From an uncultured Prevotellaceae bacterium (lineage in GTDB: Bacteria > Bacteroidota > Bacteroidia > Bacteroidales > Bacteroidaceae), in NCBI GenBank assembly GCA_947168395.1, contig CAMVLT010000007.1:57269-121268 (forward strand): a stretch of 64,000 bases of DNA. The letters run 5' to 3'. A model generated the notes under the pieces. The model saw nothing but the letters and a program-made list of their open reading frames with translations, was not told the DNA's origin and searched no databases. The position numbers and the translations under genes were made by a program. Positions 10,085 to 19,321 of the stretch are shown piece by piece. Every line of letters starts with the position of its first letter. Position 1 is the first letter of the stretch.

Positions 10085-10726
10085 TCAAATATAGAATTCT
10101 GACGGATCTATCAATCCCGCACGGAACGCGTACTTCACCGCTTCGTGCGCTGTGTTGATACCCAGTTTGCGGAAGATGTTCTTGCGATGCGTGGTGACAG
10201 TATGGATGCTCGAGAACCGCTCGGCAGCTATCTCCTTCGTGGTCTTACCCTGGGCAATGGCTTTCACTATCTCCGTCTCGGTAGCCGTCAGTATGTCAGG
10301 TTTCTCCTCTTCCTGCTGCTGGGTGATGATGGTCTCCAGGGCACGCTGGCTGAGGTAGCGGTTGTGGCGGCCTACTGACTGCAGGGCCTCACGAAGCTCG
10401 CTAAGGGGACTGTCCTTGAACACCACGCTGAACTGATGGGACGAATACACCACACGGCGTATGAACTGCGGTGTCAGCTCGTCGCTGAGGAGAATCCACT
10501 CCGACAGTCCGAACCGCTCGGCTACTATCAGCAACTGGTCCTCGTCGGCAAAGTCAAACAACGTATAATCGAGAATCACCACCGAATCCTCGTGCTCCCT
10601 CAACAACTGGATCAGCCCTGCCTTATCCACTGCGCGATAGACCACTTGCTCCTCATCGCGCTTCAACAGGCTGCGAATTGCAAAGGCTGTCAACTCCTGA
10701 TTGTCTGCAACAATATATTTCCTCAT
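10085..10726 (-). CDS. LuxR-family response-regulator-like transcription factor
   Basis: TATETEIVKAIAQGKTTKEIAAERFSSIHTVTTHRKNIFRKLGI LuxR HTH; N-terminal receiver-like region. Confidence 0.85.
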   Translation of the reverse strand: MRKYIVADNQELTAFAIRSLLKRDEEQVVYRAVDKAGLIQLLREHEDSVVILDYTLFDFADEDQLLIVAERFGLSEWILLSDELTPQFIRRVVYSSHQFSVVFKDSPLSELREALQSVGRHNRYLSQRALETIITQQQEEEKPDILTATETEIVKAIAQGKTTKEIAAERFSSIHTVTTHRKNIFRKLGINTAHEAVKYAFRAGLIDPSEFYI

Positions 10727-10747
10727 AATTGTGCCGGTTTTTGGGTG

Positions 10748-10755
10748 CAAAGGTA
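10748..10755 (-). promoter_or_regulatory. -7 box (TACCTTTG on minus) for LuxR regulator
   Basis: CAAAGGTA on plus strand 22 bp upstream of ATG 10726. Confidence 0.5.
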
Positions 10756-10990
10756 CTACTTTTAAAATATATAACCAAATCTACAACGAATTAAGGAAAA
10801 TATCTCTGCACATCATGCCCTTTACCTTCGTTCTATTCCAAGAACCCCCATTTTTGGGTGCCAAAATAGATTATTATTCTGCAAAGTTAACAAAAACACA
10901 TCTTGTGTGTAATAGATGTTAAAAGTGTGCGCTTTGGTGCAAGGTTTTACATGATGTGGCGTTTATATAAAAGAATGAACTAAAAACGAT

Positions 10991-11665
10991 ATGACTATAA
11001 ATACAAAGATTATTTATCCGCTGAGTTATCCAAACAGACTTGTACTCCTTGCATCATTCTGCTTTTTCACCTTGGCGGCGAATGCTCAAAGTTTCCGTCA
11101 CCATGAGTTCAGCAGTACATTCGGATTTGGTCCCAATATGGCAGACAAGGAAGTCCGCCACGTGAAGGACTACTACGAAATGCAGTACCAAGGGGAATGT
11201 TTCGGCCTGCTGGGCGATTCTTTCGTTACTTTCAACTTAGAATATCACTATCGCTTTGACTGGCATTGGGCTGCTGGAGCCATCGTGGGATGGGGACGTT
11301 CTGAAGGTAGCTATCACCGTTGCGATGATATACGAACGTCCGTCGAGGATTCTTATGACTGTTTTATTCGGGATCGTGGCGGCATATCGAGCAGGGTCTT
11401 CTACCTGGCTCCGTCAGTAAAGTACGACTGGTTTCTGAAGGGTAAGTTCAGGCTCTATTCACGAGTCGCTTTAGGTGCGATGCGACAGCATACGACATTT
11501 GAATACAAAATGATGGAAGCATCTTATGACGAGGTCAAATGGAAAGTAGCCTATCAGCTGACCCCCATAGGCTTCGACTTCGGTATAGAACCCATCCGCG
11601 TTTACTCAGAACTCGGATATGGCTGCCAAGGCGTATTCACAATAGGTGCCAGAGTAGCATTGTAA
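10991..11665 (+). CDS. Hypothetical outer-membrane beta-barrel-like protein
   Basis: Signal peptide LVLLASFCFFTLAANAQ; alternating aromatic/polar strands. Confidence 0.55.
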   Translation: MTINTKIIYPLSYPNRLVLLASFCFFTLAANAQSFRHHEFSSTFGFGPNMADKEVRHVKDYYEMQYQGECFGLLGDSFVTFNLEYHYRFDWHWAAGAIVGWGRSEGSYHRCDDIRTSVEDSYDCFIRDRGGISSRVFYLAPSVKYDWFLKGKFRLYSRVALGAMRQHTTFEYKMMEASYDEVKWKVAYQLTPIGFDFGIEPIRVYSELGYGCQGVFTIGARVAL

Positions 11666-11690
11666 ATATAGAAAGTTAACAGAAACGAAT

Positions 11691-12260
11691 ATGAGAAAAC
11701 AGGTATTATTTATGAGTGCGTTCCTGCTTCTTTGTGTAACGGGATGCAGCAATGATGAGAGTGAGGTTAACGATGTGAACAATGTGCGTGGCGGTGTTAT
11801 CTATGAAGGATATACCCAACAGGAGATAGATAAGTCAGATCCGTTAGCCGTGTTCTTCGGAAACGAGCTACATGGCCCTCGTTGGGGCGCCTATGGGAAT
11901 GAGCTCAAGACCTTTTTCGAGCAAGGGGAATGGAACGACGAAACCTGCCTGGCAATCAACAGCAGACAGGAATTCCAAACAGCCTATATGGGAACAAAAG
12001 AATTGCCCGATGTAGATTTCGACCAATATACGCTTGTTATTGGCAGAACATGGGGCAACGACGGTTCTTATACGCTCAACAAAATTGTCCTAAGGGATAA
12101 TGGCCAAGCTTATGAACTTGAAACCCAGTTGCTCCACCATCATTATTCAAATATGGCTGTTACGTGTGCCATCATAAGCATTTGCTACTGGCGCTTGTAC
12201 CCGAAGTTGGCGCAAAAAGCAATCATACCCAAACGTACTGTGAAAGATGTATTTGAATAA
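11691..12260 (+). CDS. Hypothetical lipoprotein
   Basis: Lipobox LLLCVTGCSND. Confidence 0.6.
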   Translation: MRKQVLFMSAFLLLCVTGCSNDESEVNDVNNVRGGVIYEGYTQQEIDKSDPLAVFFGNELHGPRWGAYGNELKTFFEQGEWNDETCLAINSRQEFQTAYMGTKELPDVDFDQYTLVIGRTWGNDGSYTLNKIVLRDNGQAYELETQLLHHHYSNMAVTCAIISICYWRLYPKLAQKAIIPKRTVKDVFE

Positions 12261-12266
12261 ACAAAA

Positions 12267-12302
12267 ATTTGGCCGTTTGAATGTTTCTCATTACCTTTGC
12301 AA
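12267..12302 (+). repeat. Left arm of 36-bp inverted promoter repeat (33/36 identical to 13131-13166)
   Basis: ATTTGGCCGTTTGAATGTTTCTCATTACCTTTGCAA; contains TACCTTTG. Confidence 0.85.
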
Positions 12303-12342
12303 ACAGGAACCATTAATATCTTAACAAACAAAACTATTAGTT

Positions 12343-12870
12343 ATGAAAAAGATCTTTACTTTACTGTTTGCGTTCCTGATGGCAGGTACAGCATCCGCAC
12401 AGGACAAGTGGTTTAATTTCCTGAGAAATGGCACGTTGTCTGAAGATCCTGTCGGTGGAAAGTTTACCAACTTTACTGGCCGTTTCGGAGCCATAGGTAC
12501 CGACGACAAGGCCGTCGTCGTGGATGACCCGTTAGATGGAAAGCCCGCCTTGACTTTGACCACTATTGCCTACAATTACCAAGAGCCGATATTAGATGAT
12601 GACGGTAATCCCGTCTTGGATGGCGATGGTAATCCTACCTACATTGACTACTACAAGAAGGAGGATGGCACTTTGCTGTCGGCTATCGATGACTGGGCTA
12701 CCCAGTTCCATGTGACAATTCCCCACAAGTTTAAGGGTGGCGAGAAGTTCAGGCTGAAGTTCTCTGCTCCTGCAAGGTCAGCAGGATGGTGTCTTCGATG
12801 GAACCCGCTTCCAACCTCTTCTCCTGACTGCGATGGTAGTTGCAGAAGTCGGGCCACCATTCGCGACTGA
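12343..12870 (+). pseudogene. Truncated secreted protein; 3' part replaced from 12765 by antisense AlkZ-like sequence
   Basis: Signal peptide and coherent protein to ..RLKFSAPA, then the frame runs into the 362-bp duplicated segment read in reverse. Confidence 0.7.
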
Positions 12871-13126
12871 TGAAGCCGGCCTTACCTGCGAAGAACTTGC
12901 CATAGACGCAGTTGCCCTCCTGCACAATCGGGCCTTTCCACTTCCATAGCGGCCAGTCCCATCCGTCGTCGAACACCACGTAGCGGCAATCCTCGTCCAC
13001 CACGTCCTCAGCCGAAAAGCCCGGTATGCCGCTGTCAAGCAGTGGCAAGAAACCGACTTGCTGTATAAACTCCATCAGTTCGGGGCAGGAGTGTATCTCC
13101 ACCTGTGAGAAAATGCTGTTGTTCAT
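12765..13126 (-). repeat. 362-bp direct repeat, copy 1: 5' half of the 14980-15660 gene
   Basis: Identical by reading to 15299-15660; same 86-aa ORF in both copies of the ORF track. Confidence 0.95.
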
Positions 13127-13130
13127 TCGC

Positions 13131-13166
13131 TTGCAAAGATAGTAAGAAACATTCAAACGGCCAAAT
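13131..13166 (-). repeat. Right arm of 36-bp inverted promoter repeat
   Basis: Reverse complement ATTTGGCCGTTTGAATGTTTCTTACTATCTTTGCAA; contains TATCTTTG. Confidence 0.85.
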
Positions 13167-13297
13167 ATTTTCCAACTAAATATATGCTGCCGCCAACCAC
13201 TCGTCACAGAATCGTGCAGAATATCCCAGAAATTTGCAAGGCCAGATTTTTCCTCATACCTTTGCACCGTCAAACGATTTTTAAAAACAAAAGTAAA

Positions 13298-13864
13298 ATG
13301 AAAAAGATGATGTTTATGGCTCTTGCAGCCGTGGTTTTATGTGGTTCATTCGCTTCGTGCAGCAAAGACGACGATGACGTAATCCCTGCCGAGGACGATA
13401 AGGAAGTGAAGTATTATGACTATTCCGAGAAGGGATTCTTCATGAATGGTGAAATTAAGGTACGCGGGTACTTTGATAACGACAGCATCATGGAGGGCTA
13501 TACCAAATACGTGAAGCGCACGGCCTCCTACGTCACCATCGACGGTGACGAGAACGAGATAGTGTTAGGCTACGGCCTGGTCGTGGGAATCAACAACTTC
13601 GCCAGGTTCTATTCCGACGACGTCACTTACAATGCCGACAGTACTGCTATCACGTGTAAGGGGCAGATTGAGCTCAATGCGTATGATGGCAAGGCTTACG
13701 ATGCCAGCATTACCGCCGGCATTGACTCCATTGGGAAGCCTCATCTCGTCACTTGTAGCGCAGCGGTCGATGGCAAAAGGCTTACGCTACAGTTCCGGCA
13801 GACTTACCAAAGGAGCGAATACAGCGACGCTGAAGTGCCGAAGAAAGATGCCTTTAGCATATAA
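13298..13864 (+). CDS. Hypothetical lipoprotein
   Basis: MKKMMFMALAAVVLCGSFASCSKDDDD lipobox; TACCTTTG upstream. Confidence 0.65.
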   Translation: MKKMMFMALAAVVLCGSFASCSKDDDDVIPAEDDKEVKYYDYSEKGFFMNGEIKVRGYFDNDSIMEGYTKYVKRTASYVTIDGDENEIVLGYGLVVGINNFARFYSDDVTYNADSTAITCKGQIELNAYDGKAYDASITAGIDSIGKPHLVTCSAAVDGKRLTLQFRQTYQRSEYSDAEVPKKDAFSI

Positions 13865-13887
13865 CACGCCGCCTCTACCTGTGACAT

Positions 13888-14955
13888 TCAATCATGCAAT
13901 TTATTGAACGCCCTGATTTTCGCCAGCATCGCGACAGCCCAGGCGTCGTCGCCTGCTAACTGATAGCGGCAGTTGCCCGTGGCCGAGGGAGTGAAGATGG
14001 TAGCACATTCGGGGGTGAGGACGACGGTGCCGCGACCGGAGAGCGTGAAGAGGCTGTCGCCCTCCACGGCTTGGACAATCGGCATGACATCCCACATGCG
14101 CTGGCCTGTGTTGCAGTTGCAGGTCATATATACCTGCTTGATGGGGTGCGCATCGGTCCACGAGATGTCGCTGATTACCTGTTCGGGCGTGTACTCCACC
14201 GTCTGTCCTGCCTCCATCGGCGAGAATACGATGTCGATGCCGGTGGGCCAGAGATTGAAGAATACGTGGGAGAACTCCATGCCCTGTGCGAAGTTGTAGT
14301 CGGGTTCCTCGGCCTCTCCGAAGACACCGCCTTGGATGTAGATGCGCTTCACCTTCTGCCGCACCAGTTCGACACCGCTCAACGGCGAGTATTCGTCGGC
14401 TTCCGACTGCAGCAGCTGTGCCAGGCTGGTGACGAAACCGGTGCAGACGACGCTCACCGAGTGGTCGGGCTGTGCGGCTAAGAGCCGGCGGTAGAGCTGC
14501 CAGCCGTCGGGCAGCGCACTATAGTCGGTGATGGTGCGGTGGAACATGGGCTGTCCGTTGCCATCCTGCATATCGGCCACATGGGCATAGTCTATCCACA
14601 CCATAGGCTTGTCGATGCCCCGGCGGACGAGGCCGATGGGCGTGTCACCGTGACCGAAGTACGTGTTCATCACGTCTGTAAACACGGCGTTCTGTTCGCC
14701 CTGGCGGTCCACCACCACGCCCAGCAGCCGGCACCGTCCCTGCTCCTCGTAGCGGTAGAGCATCTCCAGCGCAAACAGGTCGTCGGTCGATGAGCCGATG
14801 TCGGTGTCGAGTATTATCAGCGGCACGCCCGCATACTCCTGAGGGCTTTCAGGATTATCGTTGTTACTGCATGACGTGAAGGTCATTACGCCGAGTAGGG
14901 CAAGGATGGTGGCCCTCGTCCAATGCATCGCTTTGCTTATTGTTCTATGGTTCAT
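13888..14955 (-). CDS. Nucleoside hydrolase-like lipoprotein
   Basis: PLIILDTDIGSSTDDLFALEML matches nucleoside hydrolase DTDxGxDD-type motif. Confidence 0.8.
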   Translation of the reverse strand: MNHRTISKAMHWTRATILALLGVMTFTSCSNNDNPESPQEYAGVPLIILDTDIGSSTDDLFALEMLYRYEEQGRCRLLGVVVDRQGEQNAVFTDVMNTYFGHGDTPIGLVRRGIDKPMVWIDYAHVADMQDGNGQPMFHRTITDYSALPDGWQLYRRLLAAQPDHSVSVVCTGFVTSLAQLLQSEADEYSPLSGVELVRQKVKRIYIQGGVFGEAEEPDYNFAQGMEFSHVFFNLWPTGIDIVFSPMEAGQTVEYTPEQVISDISWTDAHPIKQVYMTCNCNTGQRMWDVMPIVQAVEGDSLFTLSGRGTVVLTPECATIFTPSATGNCRYQLAGDDAWAVAMLAKIRAFNKLHD

Positions 14956-14979
14956 CTTTTCGAAATGTAAAGGTACAGA

Positions 14980-15660
14980 TTAATGTAGCAGTTTGGCTAT
15001 TTGCGTGTCGGTAGCGTCGGGCAATAGTGTCCTGAAGTGAGAGGCCATGCGCTCGAAAGATTGTTGCGGCGTGCGCTCACACTGGCTGGCATCACGCCCC
15101 AACAGCAACTCGGGGGTGGTGAGCAGCGACCAGCCCCAGCCGTATTCGTGGCCATGCTTGTCGAGGGGATAGACAAAGTCCTCGGTGACAATGCGACAGG
15201 CCATCTGCAGGCGGGTGACATAGCTGTCGAAGCGGCTGCGCATCTTCGGCCCCGTGAAGCCACAGGCGGCACGCAGTTCGCGGGTTATCATGCTGCCATG
15301 CTCCTGCAAGGTCAGCAGGATGGTGTCTTCGATGGAACCCGCTTCCAACCTCTTCTCCTGACTGCGATGGTAGTTGCAGAAGTCGGGCCACCATTCGCGA
15401 CTGATGAAGCCGGCCTTACCTGCGAAGAACTTGCCATAGACGCAGTTGCCCTCCTGCACAATCGGGCCTTTCCACTTCCATAGCGGCCAGTCCCATCCGT
15501 CGTCGAACACCACGTAGCGGCAATCCTCGTCCACCACGTCCTCAGCCGAAAAGCCCGGTATGCCGCTGTCAAGCAGTGGCAAGAAACCGACTTGCTGTAT
15601 AAACTCCATCAGTTCGGGGCAGGAGTGTATCTCCACCTGTGAGAAAATGCTGTTGTTCAT
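14980..15660 (-). CDS. Hypothetical protein, possibly AlkZ-related (winged-helix-like)
   Basis: Full-length ORF MNNSIFSQVEIHSCPELMEFIQQVGFLPLL...; family name from memory only. Confidence 0.5.
   Translation of the reverse strand: MNNSIFSQVEIHSCPELMEFIQQVGFLPLLDSGIPGFSAEDVVDEDCRYVVFDDGWDWPLWKWKGPIVQEGNCVYGKFFAGKAGFISREWWPDFCNYHRSQEKRLEAGSIEDTILLTLQEHGSMITRELRAACGFTGPKMRSRFDSYVTRLQMACRIVTEDFVYPLDKHGHEYGWGWSLLTTPELLLGRDASQCERTPQQSFERMASHFRTLLPDATDTQIAKLLH
15299..15660 (-). repeat. 362-bp direct repeat, copy 2 (inside full-length gene)
   Basis: See 12765-13126. Confidence 0.95.
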
Positions 15661-15736
15661 GCCGCAAAATTAGCAATTTATTCCCAAACGGCAAAGGGAA
15701 CGGCCAAATTTTTCCGTCAAAAATATGGCGCCGTCA

Positions 15737-15802
15737 AAGACCCCCCACCCGACAGGCGAAGACCCCCCACCCGATCGAGCAAGACCCCCCACCCGACGAG
15801 GG
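15737..15802. repeat. Three 22-bp tandem units AAGACCCCCCACCCGA(N)6
   Basis: Units start at 15737, 15759 and 15781. Confidence 0.85.
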
Positions 15803-15833
15803 AATTCCTTGGCTCTATTCTGATAGACAATGT

Positions 15834-16157
15834 AAAAACTCCTAACCTCCTAACCCAACAGCTCAAAGTGCCTAATACACAGGGATTTATGGTGGTTAGG
15901 AGTGTGCCGAACTCCTAACCTACTCCTAACCCATCCTCTTTCACCTCTCCTCTCTTGCCTTTTACCTCTGCGAAGCATCTGGGTTAGGAGTTGGTTAGGA
16001 GTTTTAGAAACTCCTAACCTGCCTGAAACCACGATGTACAAAGCATTTGCGGGCCATTGGGTTAGGAGGTTAGGTGTTTTTTCGAAAAATAGGTTTACCC
16101 TACCTAAACCGGCAGTTTACCCTACCTAAACTGCCGGTTTAGTTACGGCAAACTGCC
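15834..16157 (-). repeat. Multi-hairpin intergenic element, copy C (inverted relative to A and B)
   Basis: Outer arms AAAC(T/A)CCTAACCTCCTAACCCA; inner hairpins GGTTAGGAGT..ACTCCTAACC; GTTTACCCTACCTAAAC units. Confidence 0.75.
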
Positions 16158-16245
16158 ATGTTGCTACGGCTCTCAATAGCTGCGAGGGCATTTTAGCTCA
16201 GCATCTTCTTGTGCTTTTCAACGCTACTATTTCATAGCCAAAAAA

Positions 16246-16279
16246 TCAGGCGAGCCGCTTATTGCAGCGGCTCGCCTGA
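16246..16279 (-). terminator. Terminator of the susCDEF operon (13-bp perfect stem)
   Basis: TCAGGCGAGCCGC / GCGGCTCGCCTGA, with T-run on minus strand. Confidence 0.85.
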
Positions 16280-16299
16280 CACAATATAGGATATAGGTA

Positions 16300-18108
16300 T
16301 TATTGCTTTGTAATGGTGCAATAAGACTTGGTCTTGCAAAGCGGGAAGAACTGGATGAAGTAGGTTCCAGCCTCGTCAATCTTGAGGTTGCCGCCGTCCT
16401 GTTCCAGATTGTCGGCCGCTCCACCCCAGTTGATGGCCCAGTCGTCGTTGGCACGGAACTTGAACTCGTCGGCAGCCAGCTCGATGGTTGCTTCCCAAGC
16501 ACGGGTTTGCGGGTTGTAGGTCATGTCGGTGTCTTCGCCCCAACCGCCAGCCTGAGCCGGACCAATAATGCCAATGCCACTGATGGGTGTGAGGCTATAA
16601 GTCATGTCGGCCAGATTGACCTCGGCACGGTAGAAGCCTGGTGTTACCAGCACGTTACCGGAACCACCGTCGTTGATGAGCGTACCAGAAAGTCCGTCAT
16701 CGTTGATGGTGCCTGTACCATAGTTGCCGTTGTCCCAGTTGTTGAAAGCGCCCGTGAACTTGAAGGCGCCCTTGCCATCCGACCAGTCGGCATCCTGAGC
16801 GTAGAAGAAGCCCGTGTAGATGCCATCCTGATTAGCGCAGTAGAGCGGCTGCTCGATGGCACCCCAGTCGTTGTTGACGCCAGCCTCCCAAATGTACTCA
16901 GCGAAATTCAGCGGTGTAATCTCGTAGGTCATCTCAGCCATGTTAATGCTCATACGATACATCTTGGCTTGTCCGTCCACATGGAAGGAGTGGTCGCCAT
17001 CGAGGTTGTAGCGGCGGTCGAACGATCCACTCAGGTCCTCGCTGGCACCAGTGGTACCGAAGAGCTTGTTCCATACGTTATCGCCTACTGCATCGATGGC
17101 TTCTTCGTCGCCGAATGCGAACCACATGTCACCACCCGTGCTCTCGAAGACGTATGTGAAGACGGGATCCTCAAACACATCCTTGTCGCTGTGCGAGAAC
17201 TTCTGGTTCTTCGAGCTGTCCCAGTTGCCAGGACCACCTATGAGGTAGTAGCTGTCGGCAATATTGACAACCTCCACCTTGAAGGTGTACTCCATCATGT
17301 CGATGGTAATCTTGATTTTCTTAGCGTTGGATACGCAGAACGAGTTGTCGCCACCCAAGTTGTAGCGGTAATCAAGTGAGCCCTCGGCAGCCTTGTTGTC
17401 GCCGCCAACGATTCCGAGCAGCTTGTTCCATACACCCGCGCCGATGGCCTCTACGCCCTCATCGTCGCCGATGGCAAACCAGGTGTCGCCGTCGGGATTA
17501 CCGTCGATGACAATGGTGAAGACGGGGTCGTCATAGACATCGGCATCGCTGTGCGAGAACTTCTGGTCCTTGGAGTCGTTCCAGTCTTTCGTACCTCCTA
17601 CTACATAGTAGTTTTGAGCGATGTAGGGAGCCTCCGGGATGAGTTTCACGGGAATAACGCCAGCGTCGATGTAGACGGCCTGACCATCCTTGACGGCATT
17701 CACCTTGACATGTCCGTCGAAAGTACGTTCCGTGGGACGCTTGCCGTAGGTTTCCACGACAAGCTCCTGTAAGGTCTCAACTGATGCCATACCCGTCAGA
17801 CTGGTTTTCAGAATGGTGGTATTGGGATCGTCAAAGCCTTGAGGGGTCAGCTCAATGCGGGCATTGCCCAGGGTATAACCGTCGGGCAGTGAGACACTGC
17901 TGAGCGTGAACAGCGATACTTCGTCAGCATCGGTAGCCAGGTTCTGTGTTGCCACAGCTGAGGCAGCAAAGCCAGGAATGGTAATAGCATTCTCCGGACT
18001 GTTCGACTGGGGAGAAGCCCAGTCCTTGAAGTCCTCAGTACAGGCGGTGAATGCTGCTGCCATGAGCAGCATTCCACCGAATAATATATGTTTCTTCATA
18101 CGATTCAT
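16300..18108 (-). CDS. susF: SusF/SusE-family outer-membrane starch-binding lipoprotein
   Basis: Lipobox AAAFTACTED; two tandem homologous domains; follows SusC-D-E. Confidence 0.82.
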   Translation of the reverse strand: MNRMKKHILFGGMLLMAAAFTACTEDFKDWASPQSNSPENAITIPGFAASAVATQNLATDADEVSLFTLSSVSLPDGYTLGNARIELTPQGFDDPNTTILKTSLTGMASVETLQELVVETYGKRPTERTFDGHVKVNAVKDGQAVYIDAGVIPVKLIPEAPYIAQNYYVVGGTKDWNDSKDQKFSHSDADVYDDPVFTIVIDGNPDGDTWFAIGDDEGVEAIGAGVWNKLLGIVGGDNKAAEGSLDYRYNLGGDNSFCVSNAKKIKITIDMMEYTFKVEVVNIADSYYLIGGPGNWDSSKNQKFSHSDKDVFEDPVFTYVFESTGGDMWFAFGDEEAIDAVGDNVWNKLFGTTGASEDLSGSFDRRYNLDGDHSFHVDGQAKMYRMSINMAEMTYEITPLNFAEYIWEAGVNNDWGAIEQPLYCANQDGIYTGFFYAQDADWSDGKGAFKFTGAFNNWDNGNYGTGTINDDGLSGTLINDGGSGNVLVTPGFYRAEVNLADMTYSLTPISGIGIIGPAQAGGWGEDTDMTYNPQTRAWEATIELAADEFKFRANDDWAINWGGAADNLEQDGGNLKIDEAGTYFIQFFPLCKTKSYCTITKQ

Positions 18109-18122
18109 ATTTTTAAAGTTGA

Positions 18123-19283
18123 TTATTCATCTTCAACAACACCAGTGCTGCGGTCGAAGTTAATCTTGACGACCTTACCAGGACCTACAGAGACAGAGTA
18201 CTCATCGCCCACATCGTCCTTCCAGTTAGAGTTACTATTGTGGGTAGCGTCACGCCAGACGAGCTCGCCATTGCCACCAAGGATGGTAAACTCTGTCTGC
18301 CACCAATCGACACCAGGAACAGCAATGTATGCACGCAGCTCACCAGAGCCAGTGAAATCGCTGAATGTCCAGTAGCCGTCCTTGTCGGCGGGAGGCGTCA
18401 TCTCTACACCACTCCAGCTGCCACCGTCAACGGCAGCACCAATAGCGTATGCCTTGCCCTCGGCGACGGTGAGCGTGTACTTCACCTTCTTGCCCTCTAT
18501 GGCAGCCACGAACTTCAGTACATACCAGCCTGGCTTGCTGAATACGATGTTGCCATCGCCGTCGGCGCTGATTTCCATTCCGTCTACCTGATTGTCGAAT
18601 TCGTCAATCTTGTCGTAGCCGAACCAGTCCTGAGGCTTGTTGCCCCACTTGAAGCCGTCGGCATTATTGTAGATCATCGTATAGAACTGACCTTCCTTGG
18701 TCCAGATGAGAGGAACAGGCTTCCAGGTGCTCCAGGCATCGGCAATAGAGCCACCGCAGACATAGATAGAGGTAGGCAGCGACAACTCCACTGGAGGCTC
18801 GTAAGCCAGCACTTTAAGCTGTATGGTGTTGGAGAACACCTCGCCCAGATTGTTGGTGTTGTTCGCCAGATAAGCACGCAGACGAACGAAGATAGGCAGT
18901 GCGCCCTCAGGATTCTCGTCGTTGTTGGCAGCGCGATAGGCCGTCAGCACGGCTGTGTTAATCTCGTCGCCACTTGCCTGAATCTTAGTAGACGAAGAGG
19001 TGGTGCCAAGTTCAGTCCATGTGCCCTCAGCACCAGTGAGTGACACCTGTACGGCATAGATAACGGCAGCGGGCCACCCGCCATAGTCAGGCTGAGTCGT
19101 TGTCAGGTTGACCGTTCCATTGGGCAGGTCATAGACATTGTTGGCAGCCAGGCCCGGAGTGTTGAGCACGAAGCTCGACGGAATGCTCAGCGTGGGGTTG
19201 CTGTCGTTGTCGTCCTTACAGGAAGTAAGGAAAGGTACAGCCGCAACAGCCAGGAAGAGCAGGCTTTTATATATCTTTTTCAT
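18123..19283 (-). CDS. susE: SusE-family outer-membrane lipoprotein
   Basis: Lipobox AVPFLTSCKDD; SusE N-terminal domain order; operon position. Confidence 0.82.
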   Translation of the reverse strand: MKKIYKSLLFLAVAAVPFLTSCKDDNDSNPTLSIPSSFVLNTPGLAANNVYDLPNGTVNLTTTQPDYGGWPAAVIYAVQVSLTGAEGTWTELGTTSSSTKIQASGDEINTAVLTAYRAANNDENPEGALPIFVRLRAYLANNTNNLGEVFSNTIQLKVLAYEPPVELSLPTSIYVCGGSIADAWSTWKPVPLIWTKEGQFYTMIYNNADGFKWGNKPQDWFGYDKIDEFDNQVDGMEISADGDGNIVFSKPGWYVLKFVAAIEGKKVKYTLTVAEGKAYAIGAAVDGGSWSGVEMTPPADKDGYWTFSDFTGSGELRAYIAVPGVDWWQTEFTILGGNGELVWRDATHNSNSNWKDDVGDEYSVSVGPGKVVKINFDRSTGVVEDE

Positions 19284-19321
19284 ATTAATTATCAATTTTC
19301 AATTATCATTCAATTATCCAA

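Noticed and set aside
15737-15802. Possible mini-CRISPR
   Set aside because: 22-bp period is too short for repeat plus spacer and only three units exist.
16303-17379. 358-aa plus-strand ORF opposite susF
   Set aside because: Shadow ORF; susF on the minus strand has a lipobox, tandem domains and operon position.
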